DNA of 64,000 nucleotides from positions 248,001 to 312,000 of the forward strand of contig CAWDBV010000002.1 in NCBI GenBank assembly GCA_963800705.1. Direction: 5' to 3'. Every line of letters begins with the position of its first letter. Position 1 is the first letter of the stretch. The notes beneath the pieces are model-generated. The model searched no databases. It worked only from the letters and a program-made list of their open reading frames with translations, and had not been told where the DNA came from. This document shows positions 26,184 to 38,441 of the stretch, piece by piece. The position numbers and the translations under genes were made by a program. The DNA is from CAWDBV01 sp963800705 (GTDB taxonomy: Bacteria; Actinomycetota; Thermoleophilia; Solirubrobacterales; 70-9).

Positions 26184-26190
26184 CCCGCCC

Positions 26191-26907
26191 GTGGCTCTGA
26201 CGTCCTACAGCGTCGGCGATTCGGGAGTGGCGGTGCTGCGCCTCGAGCGCTCCAAGCAGCGCAACGCGATCAACACCGAGATGCTCGGCGAGATGCTCGC
26301 CCACCTGGCGGCGGCGCGCGAGGACGACGGGGTCAGGGTGCTCGTGATCTCCTCCGATGACCACCTCGGGCTCTCGGCCGGCGCCGACGTCAAGGAAGAG
26401 CTCGACGATGACGCGGGCCTGCGGCGGATGCAGCTGTTCGCCGACCTCTACGACGCGATCACGAGCTTCCCCAAGCCGACCGTCGCGGCCTGCCACGGCG
26501 ACGTCGTCGGCGGCGGCGCCGAGATCGCGGTCTGCTGCGACCTGCGCGTCGGCGGCTCCAACCTACGGATGCGCTTTCCGGGCGCCGCTCTCGGCGTGCC
26601 GGTGGGTCCGGCGCGGCTGGTGACGCTATGCGGCTTGGCCGCGGCCAAGTACCTGCTGCTCAGCTCGCGCCCGGTGAGCGCAGACGAGGCGCTGCGACTC
26701 GGGCTCGTCAACCGCGTCGCCCCGGCCGCGGCGACCGAGGACTCGGCGGTCGAGCTCGCGACCGAGGTCGCCGCCCACCCGCCGGAGGCGGTCGCGAAGC
26801 TGAAGCGGATGCTGCACGAATGGGACGCGATCGAGGAGCGCACCCGGGCCGAGGGCGAGGGCCAGGTCGAGTGGCAGCAGTCCGGCCCGGGCCTGCCTCG
26901 GCAGTAG
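26191..26907 (+). CDS. Enoyl-CoA hydratase/isomerase family protein
   Basis: A 238-residue crotonase-fold protein, probably acting on acyl-CoA thioesters. It has R-N-A-I-N in the CoA-binding region, the first oxyanion-hole strand L-S-A-G-A-D-V-K-E, and the second oxyanion segment G-D-V-V-G-G-G-A-E-I. The catalytic Glu commonly seen in the downstream G-x-P-E-x-G block of hydratases is not apparent (G-V-P-V-G-P-A-R), so hydratase activity is unproven. GTG 26191 is chosen over upstream in-frame codons that overlap the phosphatase gene; TACGAT lies 7 nt upstream. Confidence 0.82.
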   Translation: MALTSYSVGDSGVAVLRLERSKQRNAINTEMLGEMLAHLAAAREDDGVRVLVISSDDHLGLSAGADVKEELDDDAGLRRMQLFADLYDAITSFPKPTVAACHGDVVGGGAEIAVCCDLRVGGSNLRMRFPGAALGVPVGPARLVTLCGLAAAKYLLLSSRPVSADEALRLGLVNRVAPAAATEDSAVELATEVAAHPPEAVAKLKRMLHEWDAIEERTRAEGEGQVEWQQSGPGLPRQ

Positions 26908-26913
26908 TACCCT
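26908..26913 (+). promoter_or_regulatory. Candidate -10 element, leaderless transcript
   Basis: TACCCT immediately after the preceding stop codon and 6 nt before the ATG of the beta-helix protein gene. Confidence 0.42.
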
Positions 26914-26919
26914 GAGGCC

Positions 26920-29352
26920 ATGCCGGGACTGAGATTTGCGCGGGTGCTGTTTGTGTCGTTCGCGGCAGCGCTGCTGCTCGCGTTCGCTTCGAGCGCCTCG
27001 GCGGCGACCTTCACTGTCACCAGCGACGCCGACAGCGGCGCCGGGACGCTTCGACAGGCGATCCTCGACGCCAACGGCTCAGGCGGCGCCGACCAGATCG
27101 AGTTCAACCTCGTCAGCCAAACATTCTCGGTGACCGCAGCTCTGCCGCCAATCACCGAGACCGTCTCGATCAACGCGTGCGCGCCGGCGATCCCGGCGAG
27201 CACGGTGCCCTGCAAGAACCTCAACACCTTCCAGGCGGGGGTGCCTGGCCTGCAGGTGACCGGCACCGGCGCGACCGGGACTTCGATCAAGGGGTTCGGC
27301 ATCTACGGATTCACAACCGGGATCTCCAGCGACGCGAACGCGCTCAACCTCACGATCCAGAACAACTACTTCGGGCTCGACCACACCGGCGACGCCACCA
27401 ACATCATCCCGAACGGCGTCGGGGTGCTGCTGCAGGGCAACGGTGCCACCGTCGGCGGCACGACCGGCGCCGGGACCCGCAACGTGTTCGCGAACGACAC
27501 CGAGCCGGGCTTCCCGAACCCGTTCCCGGCGGGGGTTGGCGTACGCATCGACGGCGGTGACAACAACACCATCCTCGGCAACTACTTCGGCACCGACACC
27601 ACGGGTTTCACCGCGAGGCCGCAGACGTCGAACATCGAGGTGCGGAGCGTCGGCGCCGCGGTGCCGACCGGGACGACGATCGGAGGAGCCCTCAGCCCGG
27701 CCGAACAGGGAACTGCCATCTGCGACGGCGCCTGCAACCTGATCGCAAACGCAATCGGGCCCGGCATCGACCTCGATACCGACACCGCGGCCGAAGCGGC
27801 CGGAAGCACGACGATCAAGGGGAATTACGTCGGGCTCGGGGTCGACGGGACCTTTGCGAGCGGCAACGACATCGGCATCGACGTCGGCCGCGCCGACGAG
27901 GTGGTGGTCGGCCCTGTTCCAGACAGCGACCGGAACTACATCAGCGGCAACGCGAACGGCGGCCTCGAGGCGGCCCTCGGCTCGACCAACCTGAGCGTGT
28001 CAGCAAACACGTTCGGCCTCGACCATGCGAGAACGGCCCCGATCGAAAACGAGGGCGAGCAGGTCGAGCTCGGGGGTGGGGCAACCGTCTACAACAACTT
28101 CATCGCCGGCGGCACCGACACGACCGGGGGGGTGCTCGCCACCGGCGACAACAACACCGTCGAAGGCAACGCGATTGGCTACGACTTCGCCCAGGTCGCG
28201 AGGCCGTTCGGGGGGCCCGCGGTCGAGGTGCGCGGCGACAACAACTCGGTCGGGACCGAGGCATCGGGCAACGCGATCACCAACGCCGCCGGCGCCGCCC
28301 CGCCGCAGCCGGGCGTGCTGATCCTGAACGGCGGCGGCAACACGGTCGAGAACAACGCGATCGGCTCGACCGCAAAGAACAGCTCCATCATCCTCGGCAA
28401 CGCCGGTGCCGGCGTGCGGATCGAGTCGACCGGGGTCGACACCGCGACCGGGAATCGGGTCGGCGGCGACACCCTCGTTTCCGAAAACCGGATCGCCAAC
28501 AGCGGCGCCGATGCCGTCGAGATCGTCGGTGCCGGTTCCGACGGAAACGTGGTCGCCCGCAACTTCGGCGACGATAACGGCACGCTCGCCGGCGACCTTT
28601 GGCTCGACCTCGGACCCGGTGCCAACAACGACATCCAGGCGCCGGTGGGCTTCGTCGCAACCGACCAGACCGCGGGCCTGGCGCTGCCGAACGCGACCTT
28701 GCGCAGCTACGAATGGAACCCGGCTGGCGGGGCGAGCTCGCAGGGCCCGTTCCCGGGGATGGAAACGGCGTTCGCTGGCTCGGCCACCGCCGACCCGCGC
28801 GGCCTCTACCAGGTCGTCTACACGACGACCCCGAATCCCGCGCTCGGGCTCTCGACCGATCAGACCACCACTGCCGACGGCACCTCCGAGTCCGACCAGC
28901 TCGGCGCGCTGCAGCCCGCCGATCCGACCCCGCCGCAGGTGCAGGTCACCGGGCCGGTGACGACCACAGATACGACCCCGACCTTCAACCTCTCCGACAT
29001 CAGCGCCGACATGGGCGCCGACCTCGAGATCTTCGTCTGCGCGTTCGACTCGGCGCCGTACCAGTTCTGCACCGACCAGCCGACGTACACGCCCTCAACC
29101 CCGCTCAGCGTCGGCCCGCACACAATCACCCTCAACGCGATCGACGACGGCGCCAACATCGACGCGACCGCGGCTTCGTTCGCGTTCACGATCGAGGCTC
29201 CGCCGGCCCCGCCGGTTACCAACCCGCCGGCGAGCACGCCGCCGGCGACGGCTCCGGTCACGACCACGACCGTGACGACGACGAAGAAGAAGTGCAAGAA
29301 GGGCCGCAAGCTCAAGAAGGGCAAGTGCGTGCGCAAGAAGCGCCAGAAGTAG
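26920..29352 (+). CDS. Large secreted parallel beta-helix protein with Ig-like domain and basic C-terminal tail
   Basis: An 810-residue predicted exported protein. The signal peptide (F-V-S-F-A-A-A-L-L-L-A-F core, S-A-A cleavage) is followed by T-F-T-V-T-S-D-A-D-S-G-A-G-T-L-R-Q-A-I, the N-terminal cap typical of CSLREA-type right-handed beta-helix proteins. Residues about 100-600 contain repeated N-N-x-I-x-G-N-x-F-G/I-G coils of a parallel beta helix. A bacterial Ig-like domain lies around 675-765, then a Pro/Thr linker and a Lys/Arg tail with C-x10-C. Surface adhesion or polysaccharide binding is plausible but not shown. Confidence 0.78.
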   Translation: MPGLRFARVLFVSFAAALLLAFASSASAATFTVTSDADSGAGTLRQAILDANGSGGADQIEFNLVSQTFSVTAALPPITETVSINACAPAIPASTVPCKNLNTFQAGVPGLQVTGTGATGTSIKGFGIYGFTTGISSDANALNLTIQNNYFGLDHTGDATNIIPNGVGVLLQGNGATVGGTTGAGTRNVFANDTEPGFPNPFPAGVGVRIDGGDNNTILGNYFGTDTTGFTARPQTSNIEVRSVGAAVPTGTTIGGALSPAEQGTAICDGACNLIANAIGPGIDLDTDTAAEAAGSTTIKGNYVGLGVDGTFASGNDIGIDVGRADEVVVGPVPDSDRNYISGNANGGLEAALGSTNLSVSANTFGLDHARTAPIENEGEQVELGGGATVYNNFIAGGTDTTGGVLATGDNNTVEGNAIGYDFAQVARPFGGPAVEVRGDNNSVGTEASGNAITNAAGAAPPQPGVLILNGGGNTVENNAIGSTAKNSSIILGNAGAGVRIESTGVDTATGNRVGGDTLVSENRIANSGADAVEIVGAGSDGNVVARNFGDDNGTLAGDLWLDLGPGANNDIQAPVGFVATDQTAGLALPNATLRSYEWNPAGGASSQGPFPGMETAFAGSATADPRGLYQVVYTTTPNPALGLSTDQTTTADGTSESDQLGALQPADPTPPQVQVTGPVTTTDTTPTFNLSDISADMGADLEIFVCAFDSAPYQFCTDQPTYTPSTPLSVGPHTITLNAIDDGANIDATAASFAFTIEAPPAPPVTNPPASTPPATAPVTTTTVTTTKKKCKKGRKLKKGKCVRKKRQK

Positions 29353-29375
29353 CTGGGCCGCACTCGCCCGCCTCC

Positions 29376-29381
29376 TAGAAT
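29376..29381 (+). promoter_or_regulatory. Candidate -10 element upstream of mfd
   Basis: TAGAAT in the 64-bp gap, 35 nt before the mfd ATG. It would give a short 5' leader, unlike the leaderless genes nearby. No clear -35 is seen. Confidence 0.4.
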
Positions 29382-29416
29382 CGAGCCCGGCCGGACGTGC
29401 GTTCCGGTCATTCGCC

Positions 29417-32752
<3,336 letters not shown>

Positions 32753-32758
32753 GGTTGC

Positions 32759-32789
32759 TTGAGCTTCACTTGAACTCTCCCGTTATGCT
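32759..32789 (+). promoter_or_regulatory. Candidate promoter of the foldase gene
   Basis: TTGAGC (32759-32764) and TATGCT (32784-32789) with a 19-bp spacer. The -10 ends 9 nt before the GTG start, so the leader would be absent or very short. Confidence 0.45.
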
Positions 32790-32798
32790 GCCGCGGTC

Positions 32799-34100
32799 GT
32801 GAATCTGGGAAAGACAACTGTCGCGATCGCGCTCGGGGTGCTTCTCCTCGGCATGATCGTCGTCGCCGCCGCAACCGGCGGCGTCACGCAGGAGAAGGTC
32901 TCCGGTGACAACGTCGCCGAGGTAGACGGCGACGCCGTCACCCAGGCGCAGTACGACACGGCCCTGCTCCAGGCGGCAAAGCGCCAGGGGCTGCAGGCTG
33001 TTCCCGAGACGAGCGATCCCCAGTACGACCTGATCAAGGACCAGGCCCTCGGCGATCTGCTCGACACCGTCTGGATCCAGAAGGAGGCCGACGAGCGCGG
33101 CATCGAAGTTTCAGACCGCCAGGTCGCCGACCAGCTCGCGCAGACCAAGAAACAGAACTTCAAGACCGACGCCGAGTACCAGATGTTCCTCGAGCAGTCG
33201 GGCTACACGCAGGCGGACGTCGATCTCCGCATCAAGCTGCAGCTGCTCAGCCAGGCGATCCAGGAGGAGGTCTCCTCGGGCGTCGGCGAGGTCTCCGACG
33301 CCGAGGTCGAGGAGTTCTACGACCAGAACAAGATGCAGTTCGAGCAGCCCGCGCAGCGCGACATCCGTCTCATCCTCAACAAGGACGAGGCGAAGGTGAA
33401 CGAGGCCAAGGGCCTGCTCGAGGCCGATCCCTCCGACAAGAACTGGAAGGCCGTCGCCTCGCAGTACTCGACCGACGAGTCCTCGAAGGCGAGCGGCGGA
33501 GTTCGCACCGCGATCACGCCCGGCGTGCTCGAGGGCGACATGGACGCGGCGGTCTTCGACGCGCCGCTGAACCAGATCGAGGGCCCGGTCGAGACTCCGC
33601 TCGGCTTCTACGTCTTCGAGGTCACCAAGGAAACGCCCGGCACCACCCAGGGCTTCGACGAGGTCAAGGAGCAGCTCAAGCAGCAACTCCAGGGCCAGAA
33701 GGAGCAGGAGCTGTTCACGGCCTTCATCGAGGACTACCGCACCAAGTGGACCCAGCTCACCGTCTGCGCCGATGACTTCAAGTTCGACCGCTGCGACAAC
33801 TTCGTCGCCGAGACCGCCACGCCGTGCACCCCCGAGCAGGCCGAGCAGACCGGCTGCCCGGCCCCGGTGAACGGCCGCGCGCCGGCCGCACCCGGCCAGG
33901 CCGGCGGCGGACTGCTCGGCGCTAGCGGCGGCGGCGGCGCTCCGCAGGCCCCGCACCCGCCCGGCGAGGGCGCGGCTCCGACCGGCGTCCCCGGTGGCGC
34001 GATCCCGGGCGGCGCGGTCCCAGGGGGCGCGGCACCACCAGGCGGCGCGGCACCACCGCCGACCTCGGCACCGCCGCCGACGTCCGCACCACCCGGCTAG
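32799..34100 (+). CDS. SurA/PrsA-like peptidyl-prolyl isomerase (foldase)
   Basis: A 433-residue extracytoplasmic folding factor. The N-terminal hydrophobic segment (I-A-L-G-V-L-L-L-G-M-I-V-V) anchors or exports it. A SurA_N-type helical domain (V-D-G-D-A-V-T-Q-A-Q-Y-D, residues about 40-175) is followed by a parvulin PPIC domain around 185-300 (R-D-I-R-L-I-L-N-K-D, Y-S-T-D-E-S-S, and a late T-P-L-G-F-Y-V-F-E-V). The last 90 residues are Pro/Gly/Ala-rich low complexity. GTG 32799 is chosen for its position before the hydrophobic segment and after a TATGCT -10. Confidence 0.85.
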   Translation: MNLGKTTVAIALGVLLLGMIVVAAATGGVTQEKVSGDNVAEVDGDAVTQAQYDTALLQAAKRQGLQAVPETSDPQYDLIKDQALGDLLDTVWIQKEADERGIEVSDRQVADQLAQTKKQNFKTDAEYQMFLEQSGYTQADVDLRIKLQLLSQAIQEEVSSGVGEVSDAEVEEFYDQNKMQFEQPAQRDIRLILNKDEAKVNEAKGLLEADPSDKNWKAVASQYSTDESSKASGGVRTAITPGVLEGDMDAAVFDAPLNQIEGPVETPLGFYVFEVTKETPGTTQGFDEVKEQLKQQLQGQKEQELFTAFIEDYRTKWTQLTVCADDFKFDRCDNFVAETATPCTPEQAEQTGCPAPVNGRAPAAPGQAGGGLLGASGGGGAPQAPHPPGEGAAPTGVPGGAIPGGAVPGGAAPPGGAAPPPTSAPPPTSAPPG

Positions 34101-34107
34101 CACCGGC

Positions 34108-34491
34108 GTGACCGAACCCGGCGCTCGCGAGGAGGCCTTCGAGCGCCTCGACGAGATCGTGCGCCTGCTGCGCCGCGAGTGCCCCTGGGACCGCGAGCAG
34201 GACGAGCGCTCGATCGTCCCGCACACGGTCGAGGAGGCCGGGGAGGTTGCATCGGCGGCGGCGGCCGGAGACGACGAGGCGCTGCGCGAGGAGCTCGGCG
34301 ACCTGCTGTTCCAGGTCTGGTTCCTCGCCCTGTTGATGGAGGAGCGCGGCGCCGGCGATCTGGCGACGATCGCCGACGGCCTGCGCGAGAAGTTGATCCG
34401 CCGCCACCCGCACGTATTCGGCGACGTCGAGGCCACGACCGCCGAGGAGGCGATCGAGGTCTGGAAGCGGATGAAGCGCGAGGGCAAGTAG
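34108..34491 (+). CDS. mazG: MazG nucleoside triphosphate pyrophosphohydrolase (single domain)
   Basis: A 127-residue all-alpha NTP pyrophosphohydrolase that degrades (d)NTPs to monophosphates. It has the MazG features C-P-W-D-R-E-Q near residue 26, E-E-A-G-E-V and E-E-L-G-D-L-L-F-Q-V, which hold the Glu/Asp metal ligands. It is about half the length of the E. coli two-domain MazG, so it is the one-domain form. GTG 34108 lies 7 nt after the foldase stop. The downstream eno is 13 nt away. Confidence 0.88.
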   Translation: MTEPGAREEAFERLDEIVRLLRRECPWDREQDERSIVPHTVEEAGEVASAAAAGDDEALREELGDLLFQVWFLALLMEERGAGDLATIADGLREKLIRRHPHVFGDVEATTAEEAIEVWKRMKREGK

Positions 34492-34504
34492 CGTCTCGCG
34501 CCCG

Positions 34505-35793
34505 ATGAGCAAGATCGAGCGCATCCATGGGCGGCAGATCCTCGACTCGCGGGGCAACCCGACGGTCGAGGCCGAGGTGACGCTCGACAGCGGGGCCTCG
34601 GGGTGGGCCGCGGTGCCCTCCGGCGCCTCGACCGGCGAGTTCGAGGCGGTCGAGCTGCGGGACGGCGACAAGGCGTTCGGCGGCAAAGCGTGACGAAGGC
34701 GGTCGCGAACGTGAACGGCGAGATCGCCGAGACGCTCGCCGGCGCCGACCCCGCCGACCAGGCCGGCCTCGACCGCACGATGATCGATCTCGATGGAACC
34801 CCGAACAAGGGCCGGCTGGGCGCGAACGCGATCCTCGGCGTCTCGCTCGCCGCAGCCAAGGCGGCCGCGGCCGAGGCCGGCCGGCCGCTCTACGAGTACC
34901 TGGCCGGCCTCGTTGGCGCAGAAGCCCGACACGCTCCCTGTGCCGATGATGAACCTCCTTAACGGCGGCGCCCACGCCGACAACAAGGTCGACTTCCAGG
35001 AGTTCATGGTCGTCCCGGTCGGTGCCGCCAACTTCGCCGAGGCGCTTCGCTTCGGCACCGAGATCTTCCACGCGCTGAAAACGACGCTCCACGACCAGGG
35101 CCTCTCAACCGCCGTCGGCGACGAGGGCGGCTTCGCCCCCGACCTCTCCTCCAACGAGGCGGCTCTCGAGGCGCTCGTCGCCGGGATCGAGGCCGCGGGC
35201 TACAAGCCCGGGGAGGACCTGCTGATCGCGCTCGACCCGGCCACTAGCGAGATCTACGAGGACGGCCACTACGTCCTCGAGCACGAGGGCCGCGACCTCG
35301 GTCCCGAGGAGATGGTCGGCTACTGGGAGGACGAGGCGGGCAAGTTCCCGATCGCCTCGATCGAGGACGGGATGGACGAGGAGGACTGGGAGGGCTGGAA
35401 GCTGCTCACCGAGAAGCTCGGCGTCGAAGCTGCAGCTGGTCGGCGACGACCTCTTCGTCACCAACCCCGAGCGGCTGCGGCGGGGCATCGAGCAAGGGCG
35501 TCGCGAACTCGATCCTCGTCAAGGTCAACCAGATCGGCACCCTGACCGAGACCCTGGAGGCGATCGCGATCGCTCGCGAGGCCGGCTACACGACCGTGAT
35601 CTCGCACCGCTCCGGCGAGACCGAGGACACCACGATCGCCGACCTCGCGGTGGCGACCGCGGCCGGGCAGATCAAGACCGGCGCTCCGTCGCGCAGCGAC
35701 CGGGTCGCGAAGTACAACCGCCTGCTGCGGATCGAGGAGGAGCTCGGCGAGGCGGCGCAGTTCCCCGGGCGGGGCGCGTTTCCCCAGGCCTGA
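34505..35793 (+). pseudogene. eno: Enolase, broken by four apparent frameshifts
   Basis: Enolase dehydrates 2-phosphoglycerate to phosphoenolpyruvate. All family motifs are present but spread over three frames: S-G-A-S-T-G-E-F-E-A-V-E-L-R-D, N-A-I-L-G-V-S-L-A, D-E-G-G-F-A-P-D-L, S-I-E-D-G-M-D-E-E-D-W, V-N-Q-I-G-T-L-T-E-T and S-H-R-S-G-E-T-E-D-T. Continuity requires a 1-nt correction near 34688-34691 (one base missing) and extra bases near 34912-34921, 35426 and 35493. Corrected length is about 430 residues, as in the family. As eno is normally essential and single-copy, sequence error is as likely as a true pseudogene; an intact copy elsewhere is another option. Confidence 0.85.
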
Positions 35794-35845
35794 GCCGCCG
35801 CACCCCGGGGCAGGAGATAGGCGCCTGAGCGGCGAACCAGGGGGC

Positions 35846-36124
35846 ATGAAGGTCAATTGGGACCGCCTCGGCCGCGTCGTGCTCGTGATCGTCCTGTTCG
35901 GGGTCTTCGTCTCCTACCTGAACCCGGTCGTCAACGTGATCGACGCCTGGCGCGACTCGAAGGCCAGCAAGGAACGGCTCTCCGAGCTCGCGGTCGAGAA
36001 CGCGAATCTGCGCAAGCAGGCCGCCGACGGATCGACTGAAGCGGTGCTGGTGAGGGAGGCGCGCAAGCTCGGCATGGTGCGCCCCGGCGAGCGCGCCTAC
36101 GTGGTCGAGAACCTTCCTAAATAA
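35846..36124 (+). CDS. FtsB/DivIC-type septum formation initiator
   Basis: A 92-residue bitopic division protein: short cytoplasmic N-terminus, one transmembrane helix (V-V-L-V-I-V-L-F-G-V-F-V-S-Y), then an extracytoplasmic coiled coil (about residues 35-65) and the family end R-K-L-G-M-V-R-P-G-E. FtsB/DivIC binds FtsL and FtsQ/DivIB in the divisome. The eno-divIC/ftsB gene order is typical. Start at ATG 35846. Confidence 0.88.
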   Translation: MKVNWDRLGRVVLVIVLFGVFVSYLNPVVNVIDAWRDSKASKERLSELAVENANLRKQAADGSTEAVLVREARKLGMVRPGERAYVVENLPK

Positions 36125-36167
36125 CCCCTGGGCGCCCCACGCTTAGTATTCCCGGCTCCCCGGTCCC

Positions 36168-38441
36168 ATGAGCTTTGGCGAATACCTCCTGGGCGCGGCG
36201 GAGCTGGCGCTGATCGCAGCGGCCCTCTGCCTCGGCGCCTACTACGTGCGGGCGGCACTCGTGCCGGCCTGGAGCGGTGCGCTCGCGCGGCTCGCCGAGG
36301 CCGTGATCGCGATCGCCGGTCTCGTGGTGATCTCGGAGATGCTCGGGCTGGTCGGGCTCTTCAAGCCGGGATTCATGGTCGCGGCCTGCATCCTCGCTGC
36401 TCTGTTCGCCCGCTCCTCGGCCCGCGGCGCTGCGGACGAGGCCGGCGGCCCGGCGCCCCCGGCCCCGAACCTCGCCCCGTGGATGTTCGCGGTCGGGGTC
36501 GCGGCGGCGGTTCTGGTCGTAGTCCACTGGGCGATGCCCACCCAGCAGGCGCTCGACGTCGGCATGTACAGCCAGGACACCGTCTGGTACCACATGTCGT
36601 TCTCGGGGAGGTTCGCCCAGGAGGGGCAGATCGGGCCGCTGCTGATCACCGACCCGCTCAAGGTGATCTCGTGGTTCTACCCGCAGAACTCCGAGCTCCT
36701 GCACGGCGTCGGGATCTCGGCCTTCGGGCACGACAATCTCTCGCCGCTCGTCAACATCGGCTGGCTGGCGTTGTGTTTGCTCGCCGGCTGGTGCATCGGC
36801 AGGCCCTACGGCGTGGCGCCGCTCACCCTCGCGGCGACGGCGATCGTTCTCGACACGCCGATGATGGTCGAGCAGGCGGGCAACGCGCCCTCGGACACGA
36901 TCGCGCTCTTCTTCCTGCTCGCCACCGTCGCGCTCGTCATCAACGCCGACGCCGCGCGGCGGGCGTTGCCGGCGAACAGACCGGTGGGGGTCGTGGAGGA
37001 GCCTCCCCCGCGGGGCAGGTTCCTGGACCTCGGGACCGGGCCGTTGTTCATCGCCGGGCTCGCCGGCGGGCTCGCGATCGGGACCAAGATCACGCTGCTG
37101 GCGGCGATCGGGGCGCTGACCCTGGCGCTGCTCTATCTCGCCGGGCCCGGGCGCCGGCTGCGGTTCGCGGGAATCTGGGGGGCGGCGCTGGCCATCCCCT
37201 CGGCGTTCTGGTACCTACGCAACCTGATCGAGGCCCACAACCCGCTGCCCTGGGTCCAGGCCGGCCCTCTGCCCGGCCCCGATCAGCTGCCGCTCTACCC
37301 GCGCAAGCTCCACACGGTCGCCCACTACGCGACCGACACCGGCGTCTGGTCGGACTGGTTCTTCCCGGCGCTCGACGACCGGCTCGGGCCGCTCTGGATC
37401 GTGCTGCTGGTGGCCGCGATCGCGGGGCTGGTCGCCCTGCTCTTCAAGGGGCGCACCCCGATCCTGCGCGCGCTCGCGCTGGTCGGCCTCGTCGCGGCGG
37501 GAGCGTACGCATTCACGCCGCTCAGCGCCGCGGGCGCCGAGGGCAGCCCGAGCGGCTTCGCTCCCAACCTGCGCTACTTCTCACCCGGCTTCGCGCTCGG
37601 CCTGGCGCTGCTTCCGCTGGCGCTGCCGCTCGCATCGGAGCGCAGCCGCCGGATCGCGCTCGGGGCGCTGCTCGCCGCGCTTTTGGTCGGCAGCGTCGTG
37701 CAGATGACCTTCGATGCGCCGCAGTTCTCGCAGGCCGAGATCGAGCAGATCGCGACCGAGGGCCAGGACGGCTTCCGCTCCTTCGCCCAGGACACCTACG
37801 TCCTCGACAAGCTCGGCGGCGCGCTGCTGCTTGCAGGGGTGCTCGTCCTGGTGCCGCTGGCGTTCTCGAACCTGGCGAGCGGGCGCCGCGGGCGCGTCGT
37901 GATCGCCGGCGCGGGAGCGGCGCTGCTTGCGCTCGGAGTCGGGCTCGGCTGGCCGCAGTCGCGCGACTACGTCGCCGATCGCTACGACACCAGCCTCGCG
38001 AACCCGTTCGAGCGCGAGGCCGGCTTCCGGTCCTCGACCGAGTGGAAGGCGATCCAGGAGTGGGGCCGCAACCTCACCGACAAGCGGATCGCGGTCGTCG
38101 GCCGCGCTGCCGGCTTCGGCCAGTACGTGTTCTACGGCCCCGACATCTCGAACCACGTCCAGTACGTCTCCAACCGGACCGCTCTCGGCGGCAGCCGGCC
38201 GATCGAGTCGTGCCTGCAGTGGCGCCAGCGGCTGAACGAGGGTGAGTACGACTACGTCGTGATCACGCCCCCGCTCGGCGCGGCGGCGTTCTCGGTCCCG
38301 CGCGAGGTCGCCTGGACCTCGACCGATCCGGCGGTCAAGCCGCTGGTCCAGAACCCGAACTCGGCCGTCTTCGAGATCACCGGCCCGCTCGACATCGCCG
38401 GCTGCGAGCCGGCGACCGCGCGGCGGGGAGCCCCCGCGTGA
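36168..38441 (+). CDS. Polytopic membrane protein, GT-C-like glycosyltransferase family, paralogue 1 of 4
   Basis: A 757-residue integral membrane protein with about a dozen predicted transmembrane helices. After helix 3-4 an extracytoplasmic loop carries D-T-V-W-Y-H (Asp near residue 137), then a W-F-Y-P-Q-N-S-E-L-L-H block, W-C-I-G-R-P-Y-G and L-A-I-G-T-K-I. A soluble C-terminal segment has G-F-G-Q-Y-V-F-Y-G. The topology and first-loop Asp resemble GT-C lipid-linked-sugar glycosyltransferases (ArnT/PMT-like), but assignment is inferred. A TAGTAT hexamer lies 18 nt before the ATG. It lacks the palindromic insert found in the other three copies. Its stop overlaps paralogue 2 (GTGA). Confidence 0.7.
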   Translation: MSFGEYLLGAAELALIAAALCLGAYYVRAALVPAWSGALARLAEAVIAIAGLVVISEMLGLVGLFKPGFMVAACILAALFARSSARGAADEAGGPAPPAPNLAPWMFAVGVAAAVLVVVHWAMPTQQALDVGMYSQDTVWYHMSFSGRFAQEGQIGPLLITDPLKVISWFYPQNSELLHGVGISAFGHDNLSPLVNIGWLALCLLAGWCIGRPYGVAPLTLAATAIVLDTPMMVEQAGNAPSDTIALFFLLATVALVINADAARRALPANRPVGVVEEPPPRGRFLDLGTGPLFIAGLAGGLAIGTKITLLAAIGALTLALLYLAGPGRRLRFAGIWGAALAIPSAFWYLRNLIEAHNPLPWVQAGPLPGPDQLPLYPRKLHTVAHYATDTGVWSDWFFPALDDRLGPLWIVLLVAAIAGLVALLFKGRTPILRALALVGLVAAGAYAFTPLSAAGAEGSPSGFAPNLRYFSPGFALGLALLPLALPLASERSRRIALGALLAALLVGSVVQMTFDAPQFSQAEIEQIATEGQDGFRSFAQDTYVLDKLGGALLLAGVLVLVPLAFSNLASGRRGRVVIAGAGAALLALGVGLGWPQSRDYVADRYDTSLANPFEREAGFRSSTEWKAIQEWGRNLTDKRIAVVGRAAGFGQYVFYGPDISNHVQYVSNRTALGGSRPIESCLQWRQRLNEGEYDYVVITPPLGAAAFSVPREVAWTSTDPAVKPLVQNPNSAVFEITGPLDIAGCEPATARRGAPA

